8,928 nt of DNA, taken from assembly GCA_023230535.1 (NCBI GenBank), contig JALNXC010000035.1, forward strand, positions 1-8,928, written 5' to 3'. This document shows positions 5,656-8,928 of the stretch, piece after piece. Numbering within the stretch: position 1 is the stretch's first letter; every line of letters begins with the position of its first letter. The notes below the pieces were generated by a model. It made no database searches and was not told the DNA's origin. It was given only the letters and a program-made list of their open reading frames with translations. The position numbers and the translations under genes are program-made. Source of the stretch: Alkaliphilus sp. (GTDB taxonomy: Bacteria > Bacillota > Clostridia > Peptostreptococcales > Natronincolaceae).

Positions 5656-8229
5656 TCAGTGATTATTTTGCGATTCTATAATATTAATACCATTATGTTC
5701 ATTATAATTACCGCCCATTTCTCCATCATCTATCGACCAATCAGGAAAAGAATTTTCAAAACCATCCGTTAAAGGATTATAGTATTCGGTCGGCATTTCA
5801 TAAACATAATCCAATGGTGTTATACCCCCGTTTTCAGACGGATAATATGGTATGGGCCTTTTTACTAAAACCTTTGATTCCAATTGCCAGGGCGGAACTA
5901 AATCCGTAGCTAATTTACCCGATGGTATATGAATATTTGCACGCATATGAGCATCACATTTTTCCGTAGGTTCCGTGCCCTTTATAAATATTTCAGTTCT
6001 TACAGTACTGCCTCTCGGGTCTAAAGAGCAGGATTCCGAAGGGAGTTTGCCGGAAATAGTACATACATCAACTTTGACTATATCACTCGGCATTTCAAAA
6101 TCTTTAAAATCAAAACCTTCATGGACCCTTTTCATTATTTTGCCCCATAAGGCTGCTGCGGCCGAACTGCCTGAATCTAGGCTTACAGGCTGATCGGAAC
6201 CAATCCATACGGAAGCAGAATAATAAGGTGTATAACCTATAAACCAAGCATCTTTTCGATCATCTGTCGTGCCTGTTTTACCGGCCACGGGTATATTACC
6301 AATATTAGCTTTTCCTCCGGTGCCCCTGGATGATGTGACTACCCCGCGAAGCATATCGGTTACAATATATGCTACCTGGGGCGTCACTACCCGATGTTGT
6401 TCAGGTGTGTTTTCAAAAATAAGATTATCATGTCTATCGTATATTGAGGTAAATGTAATCGGTTTAATATATGTTCCTTTATTAGCCAGTACATTGAAAG
6501 CGGCGTTCATCTCCAACGGACTGACCCCCCTCGTCATTCCGCCCAAGGCAGTAGATAATGTTTCATCCGTATATTTCTTGCCGTTTATAATCAAAGGGGT
6601 TTCTCCGGTATGAACGGTGGTTATACCCATCTTTTTCATATAGCTCAGCATTGTGTTTATTGAATCACTTTTATTCGCGGCCAACATGCTTCCCAGTTTA
6701 ACGGCAACCAGGTTGCTGGAACGTTCTAAGGCTTCACGTAGCGTAATAAGGCCCCGATATCCCCCGTTTAAATATAGATTTTTAGGCCAGGGCGTGTTAG
6801 GGGTGGATTTATTGAAATAGCCCGGTACGTCATCAACTACACTTGATGTGGTAAACCCACGATCAATGGCCGGAGTATAAACAGCTATCGGCTTGATGGA
6901 TGAACCGGGTTGCCGGGGGCTCAAAGCCCTATTAAATATTTTTTGCCCCGAAATCATACGTCCGCCTATTATAGCTTTGATTTCTCCCGTCCTATGATCA
7001 CTGATTACCATAGCGGATTGTGGTTGGATCTGTCCCTTATCATCTATTAAATTTTTTTGTTCGTCTTCGGAAAAACCTTCTTTTTTTAATAGGGTAGTCT
7101 TGTCGGAACTTTTTATTTTAGGAAAATTATTCGAATCAGCATATTCCTCTTCTAATATTTTTTGAAGTTTTGTATTTAATGTACTGTTAATTCTAAGCCC
7201 ACCGGAATAAAGCATATTATTGGCTTCATCATTAGAATATCCGTGTTCTTCAAGGGCACTTATAACATCCTTTTTTACCAGATCACCGAAATATGAGGAA
7301 ATATTTTCGGTTATTGAACGATTAGGTTTTAGGCTGGATTTAACATCTTCCTGTAATGCCAGGTTATATTGGGTTTCTGTAATGTAACCTAATCTTTTCA
7401 TTGAATTAAGCACTAATTTTTGTCTTGTAATTGTGTATTCGTCAATTTTTTCGTTCATAACTATGGTGTATACAGGATCCGAGTCGTCCAATATAATATG
7501 ATGTTCCTCAACATCGGCTTTTTCCAATGTTATAATCGGCGTATTTCTGGAGGGATATTTTGTAATAGCCGCAATCAATGCCGATTCTGCAATAGTGAGT
7601 TCTTTGGCATCCTTAGAAAAATACACTTGTGATGCGGCCTGTACTCCATAAGCGCTGCTTCCCAGATAGATCGTGTTTAAATATGTTTCCAAAATCTGTT
7701 CCTTTGATAGTTGTTTATCTAACATTATGCCATAGTAGGCATCTTTTATTTTTCTGGTATAACGTTTGTCGGCACGATTAAGGTATAAATTTATAGCTAA
7801 TTGCTGGTTAATTGTACTGGCACCTTGTTTAGAACCGGTACGTAGGTTTGTCCAAAATGCACCGAAGATACGTTTAATATCTATACCTTTATGAGTCCAG
7901 AATCGTTCATCTTCAATGGCTACAAAGGCATCCTTCAAATGTTTAGGCATTTCGGCATAATCTATTATGACCCTAAAATTATTGGATTCAATTTGTTCAA
8001 TCACTTGACCTTCGGAATCTAAAATAAAAGAACTCTGGTCCAACATTTCATATATATTTGAAGCATCAATGGGTTCTGCGGTTTTTATGACACTCATAGC
8101 TATGCCCGCAGTGGCACCGGCACCGATAAAACCAATCAATATAATCGTGACCAATAATATTTTAATAACACCCATTTTTCTTTTTTTCTTATTTTTTTTA
8201 TTTTGTCCTTGAGACTTTTTTTCCGACAT
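5656..8229 (-). CDS. Class A penicillin-binding protein (bifunctional glycosyltransferase/transpeptidase, PBP1A family)
   Basis: This 857-residue protein polymerises and cross-links peptidoglycan outside the membrane. It has a Lys-rich cytosolic tail (1-18) and one membrane segment (about 20-45). The GT51 glycosyltransferase domain has E-D-E-R-F-W-T-H-K-G (106-115, catalytic Glu106), G-A-S-T-I-N-Q-Q (136-143), R-K-I-K-D (159-163) and A-Y-G-V-Q-A-A-S (193-200). The transpeptidase domain has S-S-I-K (443-446, Ser443 nucleophile), S-S-N (504-506) and K-T-G-T-T (651-655). A charged insertion (about 231-270) and a stretch at 365-400 lie between or at the edge of the domains. Cys723, Cys734 and Cys758 lie in a conserved-looking C-terminal region; the Gly/Asn-rich tail ends the protein. 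I chose ATG at 8229 (GGAGGTG lies 8 nt upstream) over an in-frame ATG 13 codons earlier, which has no such site. Transcription is convergent with the Mo operon. Confidence 0.93.
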   Translation of the reverse strand: MSEKKSQGQNKKNKKKRKMGVIKILLVTIILIGFIGAGATAGIAMSVIKTAEPIDASNIYEMLDQSSFILDSEGQVIEQIESNNFRVIIDYAEMPKHLKDAFVAIEDERFWTHKGIDIKRIFGAFWTNLRTGSKQGASTINQQLAINLYLNRADKRYTRKIKDAYYGIMLDKQLSKEQILETYLNTIYLGSSAYGVQAASQVYFSKDAKELTIAESALIAAITKYPSRNTPIITLEKADVEEHHIILDDSDPVYTIVMNEKIDEYTITRQKLVLNSMKRLGYITETQYNLALQEDVKSSLKPNRSITENISSYFGDLVKKDVISALEEHGYSNDEANNMLYSGGLRINSTLNTKLQKILEEEYADSNNFPKIKSSDKTTLLKKEGFSEDEQKNLIDDKGQIQPQSAMVISDHRTGEIKAIIGGRMISGQKIFNRALSPRQPGSSIKPIAVYTPAIDRGFTTSSVVDDVPGYFNKSTPNTPWPKNLYLNGGYRGLITLREALERSSNLVAVKLGSMLAANKSDSINTMLSYMKKMGITTVHTGETPLIINGKKYTDETLSTALGGMTRGVSPLEMNAAFNVLANKGTYIKPITFTSIYDRHDNLIFENTPEQHRVVTPQVAYIVTDMLRGVVTSSRGTGGKANIGNIPVAGKTGTTDDRKDAWFIGYTPYYSASVWIGSDQPVSLDSGSSAAAALWGKIMKRVHEGFDFKDFEMPSDIVKVDVCTISGKLPSESCSLDPRGSTVRTEIFIKGTEPTEKCDAHMRANIHIPSGKLATDLVPPWQLESKVLVKRPIPYYPSENGGITPLDYVYEMPTEYYNPLTDGFENSFPDWSIDDGEMGGNYNEHNGINIIESQNNH

Positions 8230-8242
8230 CAGAGAACACCTC
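8222..8242 (-). promoter_or_regulatory. Ribosome binding site that fixes the penicillin-binding protein start
   Basis: Read on the minus strand, GGAGGTG occurs 8 nt before ATG at 8229, a near-perfect Shine-Dalgarno match. The upstream in-frame ATG at 8268 would place this site inside the coding region. Confidence 0.8.
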
Positions 8243-8345
8243 CGTAAATAGAAAAACAAACAAATCAAAGGAAAAAATTTTTGAACCTGTAATATTATAA
8301 TCTAAAACAACATTATAAATATAACATAAACGTATTAATATTACA

Positions 8346-8374
8346 ATTATATCATAGTTTATGTAAACTATACA
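8346..8374 (-). promoter_or_regulatory. Probable promoter of the penicillin-binding protein gene (extended -10)
   Basis: On the minus strand TATAAT lies at 8351-8346 and is preceded by TG one base away (TGATATAAT), an extended -10. A weak -35 TGTATA lies 17 nt further up (8374-8369). Transcription would begin near 8339, giving a leader of about 110 nt. Other TATAAT-like strings at 8294-8299 and 8312-8317 have poorer -35 boxes. An extended -10 can compensate for a poor -35. Confidence 0.45.
8354..8371. repeat. Perfect 18-bp palindrome, operator-like, in the divergent intergenic region
   Basis: ATAGTTTA at 8354-8361 and TAAACTAT at 8364-8371 are exact inverted repeats around TG. The element lies within the spacer and -35 of the probable promoter for the penicillin-binding protein and near midway between the two divergent start codons (about 125 and 123 bp from the arms). 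That position fits a dimeric repressor site. I do not recognise a specific regulator for this sequence. In AT-rich DNA chance palindromes are more common, but 8+8 exact is rare. Confidence 0.5.
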
Positions 8375-8415
8375 TTATGTTTTGATTACAACAATACTAT
8401 TAAATGAGGAACATA

Positions 8416-8443
8416 TTGTTAAATATTCTATAAGAAATATAAT
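8416..8443 (+). promoter_or_regulatory. Candidate promoter of the YunB-like gene
   Basis: TTGTTA at 8416-8421 and TATAAT at 8438-8443 are 16 nt apart, a fair sigma-A promoter, about 50 nt before the start codon. YunB genes in Bacillus are under the mother-cell factor sigma-E; I see no confident sigma-E promoter here, though CATGTATA at 8453-8460 is a weak -10 candidate. In such AT-rich DNA either call is tentative. Confidence 0.35.
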
Positions 8444-8493
8444 CAAGCACAACATGTATATGGCATTATATAATAATATAGAGGGTGATATAT

Positions 8494-8928
8494 TTGGGTA
8501 TCATTAAAGTCAAAAAAAAGGGTTATATAAAATTTAGAATTATATTGATTATAGTTATAATTGTTTTAGTTTTAGGTAGTTATTTTATATACCTGGACAG
8601 AAAAGTGGTGCCTTTGGTACTGGCCCTCGGGGAGCTGAAGTCACAAGAAATGATTACAAGAACCATCAACGAATCTATACATACAGTATTAAAACAAGAT
8701 ATGAGGTATCAAGATTTAATCTCTGTAAAAGAGGATTCCGAGGGGAATATAGTCATGATGCAGGCAGATACGTTTTTAATGAACAGGATAGCAGCGGATG
8801 TCGCATTGACCATTCAAGATTATTTTAAACATACTAAAAGTTCTACCGAGCGGATACCTTTGGGTAATATTTTAGGAAGCCAATTTTTTGCACATTGTGG
8901 GCCTAAGATAAGGTTAACCATAGCACCA
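8494..8928 (+). CDS. yunB: YunB-like sporulation protein, 5' part (continues past window)
   Basis: The 145 visible codons begin at TTG 8494, with GAGGGTG 6 nt upstream, and run off the right edge. The protein has a basic N-terminus and one membrane segment (about 16-35), then an extracytoplasmic domain. Resemblance to the YunB family rests on the general layout: an early helix in L-G-E-L-K-S-Q-E-M-I (about 49-58), V-K-E-D-S-E-G-N-I (about 84-92), an F-L-M-N-R-I stretch (about 99-104), then I-P-L-G-N-I-L-G-S-Q (about 126-135) and G-P-K-I-R-L-T-I-A-P (about 141-145 and the preceding residues), the family's most recognisable part. YunB is needed for efficient spore formation in Bacillus and is made in the mother cell; its biochemical role is not known. 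This gene marks the host as an endospore former. The residue positions are approximate. Confidence 0.7.
   Translation, partial: MGIIKVKKKGYIKFRIILIIVIIVLVLGSYFIYLDRKVVPLVLALGELKSQEMITRTINESIHTVLKQDMRYQDLISVKEDSEGNIVMMQADTFLMNRIAADVALTIQDYFKHTKSSTERIPLGNILGSQFFAHCGPKIRLTIAP

Noticed and set aside
5975..6613. Plus-strand ORFs opposite the penicillin-binding protein gene.
   Set aside because: They mirror conserved catalytic coding sequence and have no independent support.

Overview
The window is AT-rich DNA from a spore-forming member of the Clostridia (Firmicutes). The evidence is low GC, strong AGGAGG-type ribosome binding sites, intrinsic terminators, a clostridial-type class A penicillin-binding protein, and a YunB-like sporulation gene at the right edge. 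I cannot name genus or species.

Left two thirds (about 30-5650, + strand) is one apparent operon. It opens with a sigma-A-like promoter (TTGATA, 17 nt, TATTAT), a leader that I recognise as a Moco (molybdenum/tungsten cofactor) riboswitch, and an intrinsic terminator just before the first gene. Seven genes follow: (1) a lipoprotein with about three repeats of a degenerate molybdopterin-binding (sulfite-oxidase-type) fold; (2) an ECF-transporter S component; (3) a membrane-anchored single-domain protein of that same fold; (4, 5) two ECF ATPases; (6) an ECF T component; (7) a MobB-like P-loop GTPase with a cysteine cluster and an extra C-terminal domain. Genes 3 to 6 overlap head to tail. The operon ends in a strong stem-loop that looks bidirectional.

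Taken together, a cofactor-sensing leader, a complete four-part ECF uptake system, two extracytoplasmic proteins with a molybdopterin-type fold but no cysteine to bind metal, and a Moco-maturation GTPase suggest an uptake or salvage system. The likely cargo is molybdopterin/Moco/Tuco, a precursor of it, or a molybdate or tungstate complex. I do not know of an ECF transporter with that substrate, so this is the main candidate for an undescribed system. The substrate is an inference.

Right third: a convergent class A penicillin-binding protein gene (8229-5656, - strand), then a 264-bp divergent intergenic region holding a perfect 18-bp palindrome that overlaps a probable promoter of the penicillin-binding protein, then the 5' part of a YunB-like gene reading off the window edge. 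These genes concern cell wall and sporulation and appear unrelated to the transporter operon.
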